64,000 nucleotides of DNA from Azorinus chamasolen (lineage: Eukaryota > Mollusca > Bivalvia > Cardiida > Solecurtidae), in NCBI GenBank assembly GCA_963576725.1, contig OY755237.1, positions 55,279,805 to 55,343,804 of the forward strand. Direction: 5' to 3'. Below, in pieces: positions 9,618-20,349 of this stretch. Made by a program: the position numbers and the translations under genes. Numbering within the stretch: position 1 is the stretch's first letter; each line of letters opens with the position of its first letter. The notes beneath the pieces were generated by a model. It was not told where the DNA came from and made no database searches. It worked only from the letters and a program-made list of their open reading frames with translations.

Positions 9618-9804
9618 CCCATTCCCTCATAGGCTATTGTTAGACCTTACATGAAATCTACTGAAAAGGAGCATTTACTATATAAAAAAGGGGGGGGGGG
9701 GACATTTTAGAAGTGTAGAGTTTTGAAAACATTGTGATAAAATGCTCTATTTATCACAATTGTTTTCAAAAAGTTACTTTTACATAGACGTCAATATGAG
9801 AGAA
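9614..9804. mobile_element. Family D MITE, degraded
   Basis: TTAACCCATTCCCTCATAGG start and a remnant right end CGTCAATATGAGAG. The palindrome is reduced to ATTGTGATAAA...TTTATCACAATTG. An 11-base G run (9691-9701) interrupts it. Confidence 0.8.
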
Positions 9805-9845
9805 AACAAATCTATAGAGAGATATAAAGAGTGTTCAGGAATATC

Positions 9846-10806
9846 TGGAGATATGACGTGACATACTACACAGGATATATCCTAACCTGGAGATATGACT
9901 GACATACTACACAGGATATATCCTAACCTGGAGATATGACGTGACATACTACACAGGATATATCCTAACCTGGAGATATGACTGACATACTACACAGGAT
10001 TTATCCTAACCTGGGGAATATGACTGACATACTACACAGGATTTATCCTAACCTGGAGATATGACTGACATACTTCACAGGATTTATCCTAACCTGGAGA
10101 TATGACGTGACATACTACACAGGATTTATCCTAACCTGGAGATATGACTGACATACTTCACAGGATTTATCCTAACCTGGAGATATGATGGACATACTAC
10201 ACAGGATATATCCTAACCTGGAGATATGACTGACATACTACACAGGATTATATCCTAACCTGGGGATATGACTGACATACTACACAGGATTTATCCTAAC
10301 CTGGAGATATGACTGACATACTTCACAGGATTTATCCTAACCTGGAGATATGATGGACATACTACACAGGATATATCCTAACCTGGAGATATGACTGACA
10401 TACTACACAGGATTATATCCTAACCTGGAGATATGACGTGACATACTTCACAGGATTTATCCTAACCTGGGGATATGACTGAAATACTACACAGGATATA
10501 TCCTAACCTGGAGATATGATGGACATACTACACAGGATATATCCTAACCTGGAGATATGACTGACATAGTACACAGGATTTATCCTAACCTGGAGATATG
10601 ATGGACATAGTACACAGGATTTATCCTAACCTGGAGATATGATGGACATACTACACAGGATATATCCTAACCTGGAGATATGATGGACATAGTACACAGG
10701 ATTTATCCTAACCTGGAGATATAATGGACATACTACACAGGATTTATCCAAACCAGGAGATATACATGAAATACTACACAGGATGTATCCTAACCTAGAG
10801 ATATAA
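9846..10806. repeat. 41-bp minisatellite
   Basis: About 23 tandem units of CTGGAGATATGACTGACATA + CTACACAGGATTTATCCTAAC. Some units have GACGTGAC (43 bp) or GATGGAC variants. The right end decays into diverged units. Confidence 0.95.
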
Positions 10807-11130
10807 GTTTATAGTTTTTCATTGCATATTTTTCACTGGATATATCACTTTCGTATGGATAAAGGACTGTTTTTCACTGGATATTTTTCACTGGATAAGC
10901 CCGGATATATATCAGTTTCATTGTGGTCAGGTACTGTTTTTCACTGGATATATTTTCACTAGCTGTACCTGGAGATACCAGGTTAATGATGGTAAGGTAC
11001 TTCTTTTCACTGAAAAAACCCTGAGAGATTATCATTTTCACTGGATAAATCTACATATATCAGTTACAGTGTGGTAGGATATTATATTAGATTGGATAAA
11101 ACTGAAGATACCAGTTTTATTATAACACAC
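10807..11130. repeat. Degenerate TTTTCACTGGATA repeats
   Basis: Scattered TTTTCACTGGATA and CTGGAGATA words, probably an older decayed extension of the neighbouring array. The pattern resumes at 11340-11480. Confidence 0.65.
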
Positions 11131-11322
11131 TACTTATAATGGAAGGTGGAGCATTGTAGCTATTTTTAAAAGTGAAAAAAAAAACCAGATCTTTCAAATT
11201 TTATTCCATTAGCAAAGAGAGCAGACCCTGATAAAATAGCTCCTATAGGAGCCGTCTGATCTGGGTCTACTCTGTTTGCAAATGCATGAAAAGGTGTTTT
11301 AATATATGAATGAAAGGATTAA
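11131..11322 (-). repeat. Family A MITE, left end lost
   Basis: GGAAGGTGGAGCATTGTAGC long-side block, palindrome TAGCTCCTATAGGAGCCGTC, short-side end reading AAAGGATTAA. The left terminus merges into the tandem repeats. Confidence 0.7.
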
Positions 11323-11339
11323 TTTAATTTAATTGTGGT

Positions 11340-11480
11340 TAAGGTACTGCTTTTCACTGGACAACCTGGATATATCAGTTTTTCACTGGATAACCTGGAG
11401 ATATCAGTTTTTCACTGGATAACCTGGAGATATCAGTTTTTCACTGTATAAATCTACATACAATGTATATCTAAGGTATT
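11340..11480. repeat. TTTTCACTGGATAACCTGGAGATATCAG tandem units
   Basis: Three clear units (11371-11440), each a TTTTCACTGGATAACCTGG word followed by AGATATCAG, with diverged flanks. Confidence 0.75.
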
Positions 11481-11483
11481 GTT

Positions 11484-11699
11484 TTAACCCTTTCCAACAT
11501 AATAATGCTTTTCACACCTTTGCAAACATAGTAGATCAATATCAGAATTCTCTTGTATGAGCCATCTGATCAGCGTCTGCTCCGTTTGCTTATGAAATTA
11601 CGATAGATCTGACTCTACAGATTTTACCAATACCAAAACATCCTGTGTACATATGTCATTTTAAAAAATTCAGCTAATAAAAGGGTTAAGATACAGATT
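11484..11699 (+). mobile_element. Family A/C hybrid MITE, truncated long side
   Basis: TTAACCCTTTCCAACATAAT start, palindrome with AGAATTCTC damage, and ends AAAAGGGTTAA at 11699. The usual TATTCATGATGTCATT block is deleted. Confidence 0.75.
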
Positions 11700-12052
11700 T
11701 CAGTAGACAAGCTGCTGGTTCAGAGAATCACTATTCATGCTATCATATATTTGTCCAGCTGGAATACAGAATCCTGCTGGTACAAACAAATGTCACGATG
11801 TTGGCCCTAGTTGGCATTTGATCTGGATCTACACTGTTTGCATAGGATGCTTTTTTCTCTTATTTCGGCTCATTTGTATTCAGTGTATAGTGCTTAGTCC
11901 AATAGACTGCAGAAGCAGTGCATATTCAAATCTTGATTCTCCTATCACATACCATCATACATGTATCTTGGAAACCTCATGTGATGGAGATACAAGCTGT
12001 AGCTGTCTCCAAGATTAGTAAAATTGAATGGCAGATAGATAAAAGGCACCAT
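11700..12052. other. No gene or clear repeat
   Basis: AT-rich sequence with one MITE-like arm (GATCTGGATCTACACTGTTTGC near 11820). An open frame of 93 codons at 11737 has no recognisable domain and spans that arm. Confidence 0.4.
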
Positions 12053-12274
12053 TTAACTCTTTACCTCTGACATGATTATACATGTAAGAAATGATCACAT
12101 TTTAGTGGCACCATGAACAAGGGAATATTTGACTATTATAACAACTGTAAAATCAAATCTATATTACATGTACATGTATCTATGTTATTTCGTATGCAAA
12201 CAGAACAGACCCCGATTAGACAGCTTTTACTGGAGCCATCTGATCTGGATCTACTCTGTTTAGAAAGGTTTTAA
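12053..12274 (-). mobile_element. Family C MITE, diverged
   Basis: TTAACTCTTTACCTCTGACA start. Palindrome arms ACAGACCCCGATTAGACAGC and GGATCTACTCTG. Shares its right TTAA (12271-12274) with the next element. Confidence 0.75.
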
Positions 12275-12501
12275 CCCATTCCTCCATGAATATTCATATA
12301 AGAAATAATGATGTTATGAATTAGAATTAGATTAATTTGCATAATAGCACACAGACACAGGAAGTTTAAGCTATGGCAGAAACTGTAGAATCATATCTAT
12401 ATTATATCATAAGCAAATAGAGTTGACCCTGATCAGATCTGATCTGGGTCTACTCTGTTTGCAAAGGTGTAGACAGGGGTATTCATGGAGTAAAGGGTTA
12501 A
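12271..12501 (-). mobile_element. Family C MITE with deleted palindrome centre
   Basis: TTAACCCATTCCTCCATGAA start, ends GGAGTAAAGGGTTAA. Only GACCCTGATCAGATCTGATC remains of the palindrome, so the apex has been deleted. Confidence 0.88.
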
Positions 12502-12690
12502 ATATGTCTGTATCGGGTAAAGGGTTAAATACAGGGTTCGTGATTACTTAGCGAGTACAACAAAAGTAATTGGAAATTTTACTTTAGATAACAGATGTTA
12601 TTAATTTTGTTTAGTAAATTGTCATCTTAGAAGTTCAGAAGCTTAAGTTTAACAAGCTTTTACAGATCACATTTAAGTTTGTGTCCGCAT

Positions 12691-13446
12691 TGTCTATTTA
12701 CAGTGATAACATCTATCATGATTAGTCTAAAAGAAGTCTGTTTACAGAGATAATATCTGTCATGATTAGTCTAAAAGAAGTCTGTTTACAGAGGTAACAT
12801 CTATCATGATTAGTCTAAAAGAAGTCTGTTTACAGAGATAACATCTATCATGATTAGTCTAAAAGAAGTCTGTTTACAGAGATAACATCTATCATGCTTG
12901 GGTCTAAAAGAAGTCTGTTTACAGAGACAACATCTATCATGATTAGTCTAAAAGAAGTCTGTTTACAGAGATAACATCTATCATGATTAGTCTAAAATAA
13001 GTCTGTTTACAGAGATAACATCTATCATGATTAGTCTAAAAGAAGTCTGTTTACAGAGATAACATCTATCATGATTAGTCTAAAAGAAGTCTGTTTACAG
13101 AGATAACATCTATCATGCTTGGGTCTAAAAGAAGTCTGTTTACAGAGACAACATCTATCATGATTAGTCTAAAAGAAGTCTGTTTACAGAGATAACATCT
13201 ATCATGATTAGTCTAAAAGAAGTCTGTTTACAGAGATAACATCTATCATGATTAGTCTAAAAGAAGTCTGTTTACAGAGATAACATCTATCATGCTTGGG
13301 TCTAAAAGAAGTCTGTTTACAGAGATAGCATCTATCATGATTGGGTCTAAAAGAAGTCTGTTTACAGAGGTAACATCTATCATGATTAGTCTAAAAGAAG
13401 TCTGTTTACAGAGATAATATCTATCATGATTGGGTCTAAAAGAAGG
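12691..13446. repeat. 44-bp minisatellite
   Basis: About 17 units of GTCTGTTTACAGAGATAACA + TCTATCATGATTAGTCTAAAAGAA. Every few units carry CTTGGGTCT instead of ATTAGTCT, giving a higher-order order of variants. Confidence 0.95.
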
Positions 13447-13611
13447 AATGCACTGTTGAGAAGCAGGTTGAATAATCATTGATATTTGAGAGAAAAAATT
13501 AAAAAGCAAGCAGGTTTGACCACTTATTTCAAACTTGATTCAACATCAAGATGTATATATATTAAGATATTGCTATAAGGAATGGTAAATTGATGTTTTG
13601 AAAAAATAAAT

Positions 13612-13844
13612 TTAACCCTTTCCTCCATAAATACGCCTTTCTATGCCTCTGTAAAAGTCACTTTTTGAAACCATTGAGATAAATAGAGCATTTGCTTTTA
13701 GGGAGCAAATGCTCTCTTTATCACAATGGTTTAAAAACTACAAAATTCTAAAACAAAAATTCCTTTTCTCTAGTTAATGCTCCTTTTTGGTAGATTTATT
13801 CAAAGAGGTTAGATCTATAAATAGCCTATGAAGGAAAGGGTTAA
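13612..13844. mobile_element. Family D MITE body with CCCTTTCCTCC ends
   Basis: TTAACCCTTTCCTCCATAAA start and GAAGGAAAGGGTTAA end. The interior is D (GAAACCATTGAGATAAATAG...TTTATCACAATGG) but the termini resemble A/C. It is a terminus-swapped element. Confidence 0.88.
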
Positions 13845-13866
13845 AGAATTTAGAAACGACCAACAT

Positions 13867-14406
13867 TTAACCCTATCCCTCATAGAAATGCTTTTTCCCG
13901 TGTTTGCAAATCAGATGGCTCTTAACCCTTTCCCTCATATACACGTGTTTTCACGCATTTGCAAACAGAGTAGACCCAGATCAGACAGCTCCTAGAGGAG
14001 CCGTCTGATCAGGGTCTGCTCTGTTTGCTAATAGAATTTGATAGATGTTTCTTTACCTTCTAAAATGTCTACAATGCTCCATCTTCCAGATTTCTTTATA
14101 CCTATTTTGTTAATGGATATTCAGTAGGTATTGAAGTTTGAAATAAACATAGAACAGGGAAAGGGTTAAAGTAGCTGTCATATCCGGCTCTACTCCATTT
14201 GCTTATGAAATTATGATAGATCTGACTACAGTTAATAATAAGATTCATTGTTATAATAGCACAAGGACACATTCATTTTTGACCATGACAGAAACTAGTA
14301 TCATCTCTGTATTCTGTTATAGCCATTACATGTATATTAAACTTATGTTAATTAATACTCATGATGTCATCATTGTTACATGTGTATTCTTTGAGTAAAG
14401 TGTTAA
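13867..14406 (+). mobile_element. Older A/C MITE interrupted by a family A copy
   Basis: TTAACCCTATCCCTCATAG start, broken at AATCAGATGGCTCTTAA (13925), resuming after 14169 with the palindrome's other arm and a C-type long side. It ends GAGTAAAGTGTTAA. Confidence 0.75.
13922..14169 (+). mobile_element. Family A MITE, complete, nested
   Basis: TTAA 13922-13925 and 14166-14169, inserted into the palindrome of the 13867 element. Arms: GTAGACCCAGATC left, GATCAGGGTCTGC right, showing the fixed arm mismatch. Confidence 0.93.
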
Positions 14407-14652
14407 ACCATTACTCACTGAATACTCATGCCGTAATTGCATCATGAATATTAATAGGCTGTCTGCTGAATTTTTATAATGGCATATGAACACAGAACGT
14501 TTTAATCATGGCAGAAACTAGATTCAGATCTATATAATTCCATAAGCAAACAGAGCAGACCCTGATCAGATGGCTCCAATAGGAGCCATCTGATCTTGGT
14601 CTACTCTGTTTGCAAAGTTGTTAAAAGGTGTATCTACTGATCAAAGGGTTAA
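14403..14652 (-). mobile_element. Family C/A hybrid MITE, sharing TTAA
   Basis: Starts at the TTAA that ends the previous element. Palindrome GATGGCTCCAATAGGAGCCATC. Ends TCAAAGGGTTAA. Long-side arm GCAGACCCTGATC, short-side GATCTTGGTCTAC. Confidence 0.85.
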
Positions 14653-15069
14653 AACAACCAAACAACTGTCCCCTTAGTCCAGCTTAGATGCTGACTTTAG
14701 ACAATAGCTCTATTATGAATCATTTTGCAAAATTCTATTGTTTCTGTATTCAAGATATTTTAAATCTACTGGTGTATTGTGTAGATTAACATGTGATACT
14801 TAGGAGTCAGCTGAGAACACCTTTTGTTTGACATTGTACGGTTGTCGAGGAAACAAAGATTTATTGATCAGCAAAACCTTGAAACATAGACTGTCGTAAT
14901 GGCAAGTAAGAATAGAAACAACTCACAGCTATGGTTTTACAGAGCTCAATCAATACATTGATTTTCCAGCAACTTATGCGGTTACAAATAAATATTTAGA
15001 GAAATTCAAGACGTTTCTTTGTGTATTATATTCTAACTTCCATGGGTATTGTAGTAGCCTTTGCAACCA
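14653..15069. other. Unannotated unique sequence
   Basis: No repeat family, splice pair or coding bias that I recognise. Confidence 0.4.
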
Positions 15070-15279
15070 GGGTCCATGCTTATAAAGCTTTATTAGTTGA
15101 GTCTGAGTTCATTCTCAAGCTTTTGATTGGTCAGATTTGAGTTCTGAAGCTTTTGATTAGTCAGATTTGAGTTCTGAAGCTTTTGATTGGTCAGATTTGA
15201 GCCAGAGGCTCAAATCTGACCAATCAAAAACTTGAAAATGAACTCAGACTCAACTAAAAGTTTTATAAGCATGGACCCA
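15070..15279. mobile_element. Family J foldback element
   Basis: Inverted ends GGGTCCATGCTTATAAAGCT and its complement (ends 15279). The stem is TTGATTGGTCAGATTTGAG repeated three times on the left arm and once on the right. Other copies are at 36091 and 57133. Confidence 0.85.
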
Positions 15280-15353
15280 GTATTCAGATGAGATGCAGGA
15301 TGCTAATTAGCATCACTTGTCGTCATGATTTTGAAATGAAGTGGAAAATTATT

Positions 15354-15461
15354 TTAACCCTTTGAATGCATACACTGGCATTTACAAACAGTGTAGACCC
15401 AGATCAGAAGGCTCCTCAGGGTCTGCATTGTTTGTCATTCAAAATTCTCTGGCAGGTTTAA
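15354..15461 (+). mobile_element. Short family F MITE, joined to a family D element
   Basis: TTAACCCTTTGAATGCATAC start, arms CAGTGTAGACCCAGATCAGA and GGGTCTGCATTGTTTG. It ends in the TTAA (15458-15461) shared with the D copy. Confidence 0.8.
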
Positions 15462-15686
15462 CCCATTACCTTATAGGCTATTTTTAGATACAACCTCTTT
15501 GGATAAATCTACCGAAAAGGAGTATTAACTAGAGAAAGGGAAACTTTTAGAATTTTGTAGTTTGAAACCATTGTGATAAATAGAGCATTTGCTCCAATAG
15601 GAGCAAATGCTCTATTTATCACAATGGTATCACAAAGTGACTTTTACAGAGTTGTCAAAAGTCGTCAATATGAGGGAATGGGTTAA
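15458..15686. mobile_element. Family D MITE, complete
   Basis: TTAACCCATTACCTTATAGG start, ATATGAGGGAATGGGTTAA end. Palindrome GAGCATTTGCTCC-AATA-GGAGCAAATGCTC with 20-bp outer stem. Confidence 0.93.
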
Positions 15687-15697
15687 GCCTTCCATAC

Positions 15698-15820
15698 TGA
15701 CTGGACTATAGTAAACGTTGATGGACTATAAACTGGACTATAGTAAACGTTGATGGACTATAAACTGGACTATAGTAAACGTTGATGGACTATAGTAAAC
15801 GTTGATGGACTATATTTCAC
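15698..15820. repeat. Short tandem repeat GGACTATAGTAAACGTTGAT
   Basis: Four copies of GGACTATAGTAAACGTTGAT, two followed by GGACTATAAACT, giving 31-bp and 20-bp spacing. Confidence 0.85.
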
Positions 15821-15841
15821 TCTGAAAATTAGGTATTGAAA

Positions 15842-16063
15842 AGGTTAACCCTTTCCTCATGTAAGCCTTTTTTATGCCAAAGTCGACCCAGATCAAGTGA
15901 CTTATGTAGGAGCCATCTGATCAGTGTCTGCCAGGTTTGCTTATGAAATTATAATAGATCAGTGTTTCTACCATTTTAACCAAAACAAAAAACTCCTGTG
16001 TTCATATGACAAAAAATTAATATTGTTTGTTTTCATTACTTTTGGTGAGCTGTGATTGGCTTT
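15842..16063 (+). repeat. A/C MITE, short side and palindrome
   Basis: GTTAACCCTTTCCTCATGTA start, diverged palindrome at 15890-15945. The long side stops at the pearl-like insertion and no matching tail follows it. Confidence 0.65.
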
Positions 16064-16108
16064 ATTATACCCCCCTTTTGAAAAAATGGGGGTATATTGC
16101 TTTGCACA

Positions 16109-16151
16109 TGTCGGTCGGTCGGTCGGTCTGTCGGTAGGTCGGTCGGTCGGT
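16109..16151. repeat. (TCGG)n microsatellite of N3
   Basis: GTCGGTCGGTCGGTCTGTCG-type tract, lightly interrupted. Confidence 0.95.
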
Positions 16152-16255
16152 AGATCGATGGTTTCCGAATGATAACTAATAAACGACTTGGCATAGAATC
16201 TTCAAACTTGCTGTGGTAGTTGGTCATGACAAGTAGATGACCCCTATTGTTTTTG

Positions 16256-18165
16256 AGGTCACTAGGTCAAAGGTCAAGGTCACAATGACCTAAAATGGTG
16301 AAATAGTTTCCGATCAATAACTGCTCAAGGATTTGGCTTGGGATCTTCAAACTTGCTGTGGTGGTTGGTCATGACCACTAGATGACCCCTATTATTTTTG
16401 AGGTCACTAGGTCAAAGGTCAAGGTCACCATGACCTTAACTGGTTAAATGATTTCCGATCAATAACTGCTCAAGCGTTTAGCTTAGAATCTTCAAACTTG
16501 CTGTGGTAGTTGGTCATGACCACTGGATGACCCCTATTGTTTTTGAGGTCACTAGGTCAAAGGTCAAGGTCACCATGACCTTAACTGGTAAAATGGTTTC
16601 CGATCAATAACTGCTCAAGGGTTTGGCTTAGGATCTTCAAACTTGCTTAGGTGGTTGGTCATGACAACTAGATGAGCCCTGTTGTTTTTTAGGTCACTAG
16701 GTCAAAGGTCAAGGTCACCATGACCTTAACTGGTGAAATGTTTTTCGATCAATAACAGCTCAAGGGTTTGGCTTAGGATCTTCAAATTTGCTGTGGTGGT
16801 TGGTCATGACCACTAGATGACCCCTATTGTTTTTGAAGTCACTAGGTCAAAGGTCAAGGTCATCATGACCTTAACTGGTTAAATGTTTTCCGATCAATAA
16901 CTGCTCAAGGGTTTGGCTAAGAATCTTCAAACTTGCTGCAGTAGTTGGTCATGACCACTGGATGACCCCTATTGTTTTTGAGGTCACTAGGTCAAAGGTC
17001 AAGGTCACCGTGACCTTAACTGGTAAAATGGTTTCTGATCAATAACTGCTCAAGGGTTTGGCTTAGGATCTTCAAACTTGCTTAGGTGGTTGGTCATGAC
17101 AACTAGATGAGCCCTGTTGTTTTTTAGGTCACTAGGTCAAAGGTCAAGGTCACCATGACCTTAACTAGTGAAATGTTTTTCGATCAATAACAGCTCAAGG
17201 GTTTGGCTTAGGATCTTCAAATTTGCTGTGGTGGTTGGTCATGACCACTAGATGATCCCTATTGTTTTTGAAGTCACTAGGTCAAAGGTTAAGGTCACCA
17301 TGACCTTAACTGGTTAAATGTTTTCCGATCAATAACTGCTCAAGGGTTTGGCTAAGAATCTTCAAACTTGCTGCAGTAGTTGGTCATGACCACTGGATGA
17401 CCCCTATTGTTTTTGAGGTCACTAGGTCAAAGGTCAAGGTCACCATGACCTTAACTGGTAAAATGGTTTCTGATCAATAACTGATCAAGGGTTTGGCTTA
17501 GGATCTTCAAATTCGCTTAGGTGGTTGGTCATGACAACTAGATGAGCCCTATTGTTTTTGAGGTCACTAGGTCAAAGGTCAAGGTCACCATGACCTTAAC
17601 TGGTGAAATGGTTTGCGATCAATAACTGCTCAAGGGTTTGGCTTAGGATTTTCGAACTTGCTGTGGGGGTTGGTCATGACCACTAGATGACCCCTATTAT
17701 TGTTAAGGTCACTAGGTCAAAGGTCAAGATCACCATGACCTTAACTGTTGAAATGGTTTCCAATCAATAACTGATCAGTGGTTTGGCTTAGGATCTTCAA
17801 ATTTGCTTAGGTGGTTGGTCATGACAACTAAATGACCCCTATTGATTTTGAGGTCACTAGGTCAAAGGTCAAGGTCATCATGACCTTAACTGATGAAATG
17901 GTTTCCATTTACGAACTGCTCAATGGTTTGGTTCGGGATCTTTAAACTTGCTGTGGTAGTTGGTCGTGACCACTAGATGACCCCTATAGTTGTTGAGGTC
18001 ACTAGGTCAAAGGTCAAGGTCACCATGACCTTAACTTGTGCAATGTTTTCAGATCAATAAATGATCAGTAGTTTGGCTTAGGATCTTCAAAATTGCTGTG
18101 GTGATTAGTCATGACCACTGGATGACCCCTATTGATTTTGAGGTCACTAGATCAAAGGTCAGGGG
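16256..18165. repeat. 145-bp core array with nuclear-receptor half-sites
   Basis: Fourteen units at ~145-bp spacing (16256, 16401, 16546 ... 18141). Each carries AGGTCACTAGGTCAAAGGTC followed by AAGGTCACCATGACCT. Contained motifs are AGGTCA repeats spaced 2 and 1, TCAAGGTCA, and the palindrome AGGTCA-n3-TGACCT. Alternate unit types (GTAGTTGG/GTGGTTGG; GATGACCCC/GATGAGCCC) show a longer repeat of about 435 bp between 16546 and 17560. Confidence 0.95.
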
Positions 18166-18201
18166 GTCTGGGGGGTATACATGTTTTACAAACATCTCTT
18201 G

Positions 18202-18444
18202 TTTTCTTTTTCTTACCCCCATGAAAAAATATTTAGGCCACGCCTTACCAGGACTACTTTGTATTTGTCCACAGTTTTATGAATCGGTATTAAATGTTGA
18301 AATTAAACAAATGATTTGTGAATATTGTTTTAATTTCTTTCTTACATTCAGTAGTGAAATTAAACTATATGTACATGATTGTATAAATAATATATAGAAT
18401 TTTTGTTTTGTTTTCATGGAGGTATGAAAACAAAACTTGGTCAC
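18202..18444. other. AT-rich sequence with a small inverted repeat
   Basis: GTTTTGTTTTCAT and ATGAAAACAAAAC face each other at 18406-18439. Nothing else recognised. Confidence 0.4.
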
Positions 18445-18537
18445 ACTTTAGTATGAAACCGCTTTGCGGAGCCATCAGATCTGGATCTGCTCTATTTGCA
18501 AAGGTATAGAAATGCATATTTATGGAGTAAATGGTTA
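18445..18537 (-). repeat. Family C MITE, short-side fragment
   Basis: GCGGAGCCATCAGATCTGGA arm, then AGAAATGCATATTTATGGAG and a mutated terminus TAAATGGTTAG. Confidence 0.65.
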
Positions 18538-18804
18538 GTACAGTAACAGAATTGACAACATTCTCCTAACTTTAAAGTAGACTGACATAGCAAATACCGG
18601 GTAGTGTAGACCATTCAGCTCTTTCAGGAACCGTTTGATCTGGGTTTGCACTATTTGCTTTTTCCAATAATTAGGGTAATGAGGGTAGAAGGAATCAGTT
18701 TGTCAAACACATTGACCCCTGATGAGATGTCTAGTTACTCAGCGTCTTATCTCCATTCAGACTTTACAATAGTAACAACCAGTTCACCCTAAGCGTGTTA
18801 AAGG
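18538..18804. repeat. Relics of F and E family MITEs
   Basis: An F-like palindrome (GTGTAGACCATTCAGCTC ... GGGTTTGCACTATTTGC, 18604-18661) and an E-like one (CCTGATGAGATGTCTAGTTACTC ... in 18715-18765), both without clear ends. Confidence 0.45.
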
Positions 18805-19037
18805 TTAACCCTTTCCCTGTTCTATATTTATATTCATGGACAAAATTAAATAGCTAAAATGAAATATGGAAGGTGGAAAATTGTAGACATTTTAGAAAGT
18901 AAAGAAAAATATATCTTTTAAATTCCATACGAAAGCAGAGCAGGCCCTGATCAGATGGCTCCTAAATGAGCTGTCTGGTCTGGGTCTGCTCTGTTTACAA
19001 ATGCATGAAAACGCATTTATATGAAGAAAAGGGTTAA
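18805..19037 (-). mobile_element. Family A MITE, complete
   Basis: TTAACCCTTTCCCTGTTCTA start, GAAAAGGGTTAA end. Palindrome diverged (GATGGCTCCTAAATGAGCTGTC). Long-side arm CCCTGATC. Confidence 0.88.
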
Positions 19038-19053
19038 GACTTTAGTGCAAAAC

Positions 19054-19504
19054 TTAACCACTTCCCTGTTGATTATTCATGTAAGAACTAATGACATTAT
19101 GCATATTTATTAACTGAATATTTATAACTGTATTTGTACAGTGTTCACACATTGTTAGCTCCACTTTTTAAAAAGTCAGCGTTGGTTAACTTTTTTGTTA
19201 AGGTCCATTTCTCAAAACCATCAAAGATATTTGGTTAAAATTTGGTATGCATGTTTACTATCACAAGGGGGGACCCATTTCACAAGGGCAGGTAATCCTA
19301 AAATTAATTTTGCTATAGTTATCCCCCCTTTCCGATTTAGACTTCCACTACACTATCCGGCACTAAATAAAGTGGAGCGCGCTGTCTGCGGACAGCTCTT
19401 GTTTTGATATTGTTACAAACTGATTAGTTGGATATATAATTTCATTTTATGGAGCAAACAGCAGACACTGATCAGATGGCTGCCTTAATGAAGGAAAGGG
19501 TTAA
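19054..19504 (-). mobile_element. Family A-type MITE split by a pearl-like insertion
   Basis: TTAACCACTTCCCTGTTGAT start, long side to 19155, then N4, then the rest (TTTTATGGAGCAAACAGCAG...) ending GGAAAGGGTTAA. The short-side palindrome arm is deleted. Confidence 0.75.
19156..19401 (+). mobile_element. Short Helentron/pearl-like element N4
   Basis: The 5' end AGCTCCACTTTTTAAAAAG has an inverted partner AAAGTGGAGC before stem-loop GCTGTC-TGCG-GACAGC (19381-19396) and terminal TCTTG. One core unit (GGTCCATTTCTCAAAACCATC...) and no microsatellite. Closest relative in the window is N6. Confidence 0.85.
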
Positions 19505-19671
19505 GTGTATTGAGTCAGTTACTATGAATGGCCCTGCAATTATGAATGAAGGGGGAACACCTATACTGAATACTTCTATTGCTAAATACTTGTCAACAAA
19601 TTTCTGTCTGTTATTGGTTTCTCAAAATAGAGTTGTTTTAGCTTTCTTTTCAGTCACAATGATAGGAATGT

Positions 19672-19735
19672 TAAACAGTTTGGATCCTGAAGACACACAG
19701 AGTTGATTAGTGTAGTCTGGATCCAAACTGTTTGC
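19672..19735. repeat. Family E palindrome relic
   Basis: AAACAGTTTGGATCCTGAAG and GTCTGGATCCAAACTGTTTGC face each other. The centre is diverged and no TTAA ends are clear. Confidence 0.65.
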
Positions 19736-19809
19736 AAATTATTGTGAATTTACTTGTACATGTAATTGGTTAAAAGTTGAATAGGGTGTCATCATTGTAT
19801 GTCAAAGTA

Positions 19810-20013
19810 CAGTAAAACCTCTCTATAACAGCCACTAAATTACATCAATTATTTTGTGTGAAGGGCAGGTGGCTGCTTAAAGCAAGGTGAAAGTAAAACA
19901 GAACGCTCCTATAGGAGCGTTCTGTTTTACTTTCACTTTGCTTTAAGCAGCCACCTGCACTAAATACCAATTAATTAACACAATTTAGTGGCCTTTATAG
20001 AGAGGGTTTACTG
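19810..20013. mobile_element. Family G MITE, complete, TA target duplication
   Basis: Flanked by TA (19808-19809, 20014-20015). Ends CAGTAAAACCTCTCTATAAC and its complement, pogo/Tc1-mariner-like. A long palindrome centres on AACGCTCCTATAGGAGCGTT, with GGCAGGTGGCTGCTTAAAGC arms. Confidence 0.93.
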
Positions 20014-20148
20014 TAGAGACATATAAAGCCTTGTGGTTTACCCTCTATAGTATTTTATGTTATCTAACAATCAGTATACATGTATATCACCATGGTCAGG
20101 TATAGGTAAACATTCGTCTGGAAAACTTGACAATTGCTAGGTTTTTAT

Positions 20149-20206
20149 GCCCCCCCCCCCCCCCCCCCCACCCCCACCCCCACCCCCACCCCCACCCCCA
20201 CCCCGG
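20149..20206. repeat. C-run and (CCCCCA)n microsatellite
   Basis: About 20 C residues followed by seven CCCCCA units. Confidence 0.98.
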
Positions 20207-20349
20207 ATATCTTATTTTCAAAGTACAATTTCTTTTCAATGTTTAAGCAAAATGACAAACAGATTCATGTACTTATAAAGATATATACTTATGGTATACA
20301 TGTACAGTTAAACCCATGTAAACAGAAATGTTATGAAGAATTTAGGTGA

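Larger units (their letters stand above)
16064..18201 (+). mobile_element. Helentron/pearl-like element N3
   Basis: The 5' end TATACCCCCCTTTTG folds on AAAATGGGGGTATA. An inverted partner GGGGGGTATA is at 18171-18180, followed by stem-loop ATGTTT-TAC-AAACAT (18181-18195) and terminal CTCTTG. A TCGG tetranucleotide tract (16109-16151) and fourteen 145-bp core units lie between. This 5' end, microsatellite, core, subterminal repeat and hairpin order is that of bivalve pearl/DINE elements. No protein is encoded. Confidence 0.85.

Noticed and set aside
16064..18201. N3 as a promoter or enhancer of a neighbouring gene
   Set aside because: The response-element clusters are striking, but no host gene is seen within 13 kb. 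Regulatory function is only a hypothesis.
18098..18397. 99-codon frame starting in the N3 core
   Set aside because: Begins in the 145-bp repeat and crosses the N3 end into AT-rich DNA; chance frame.
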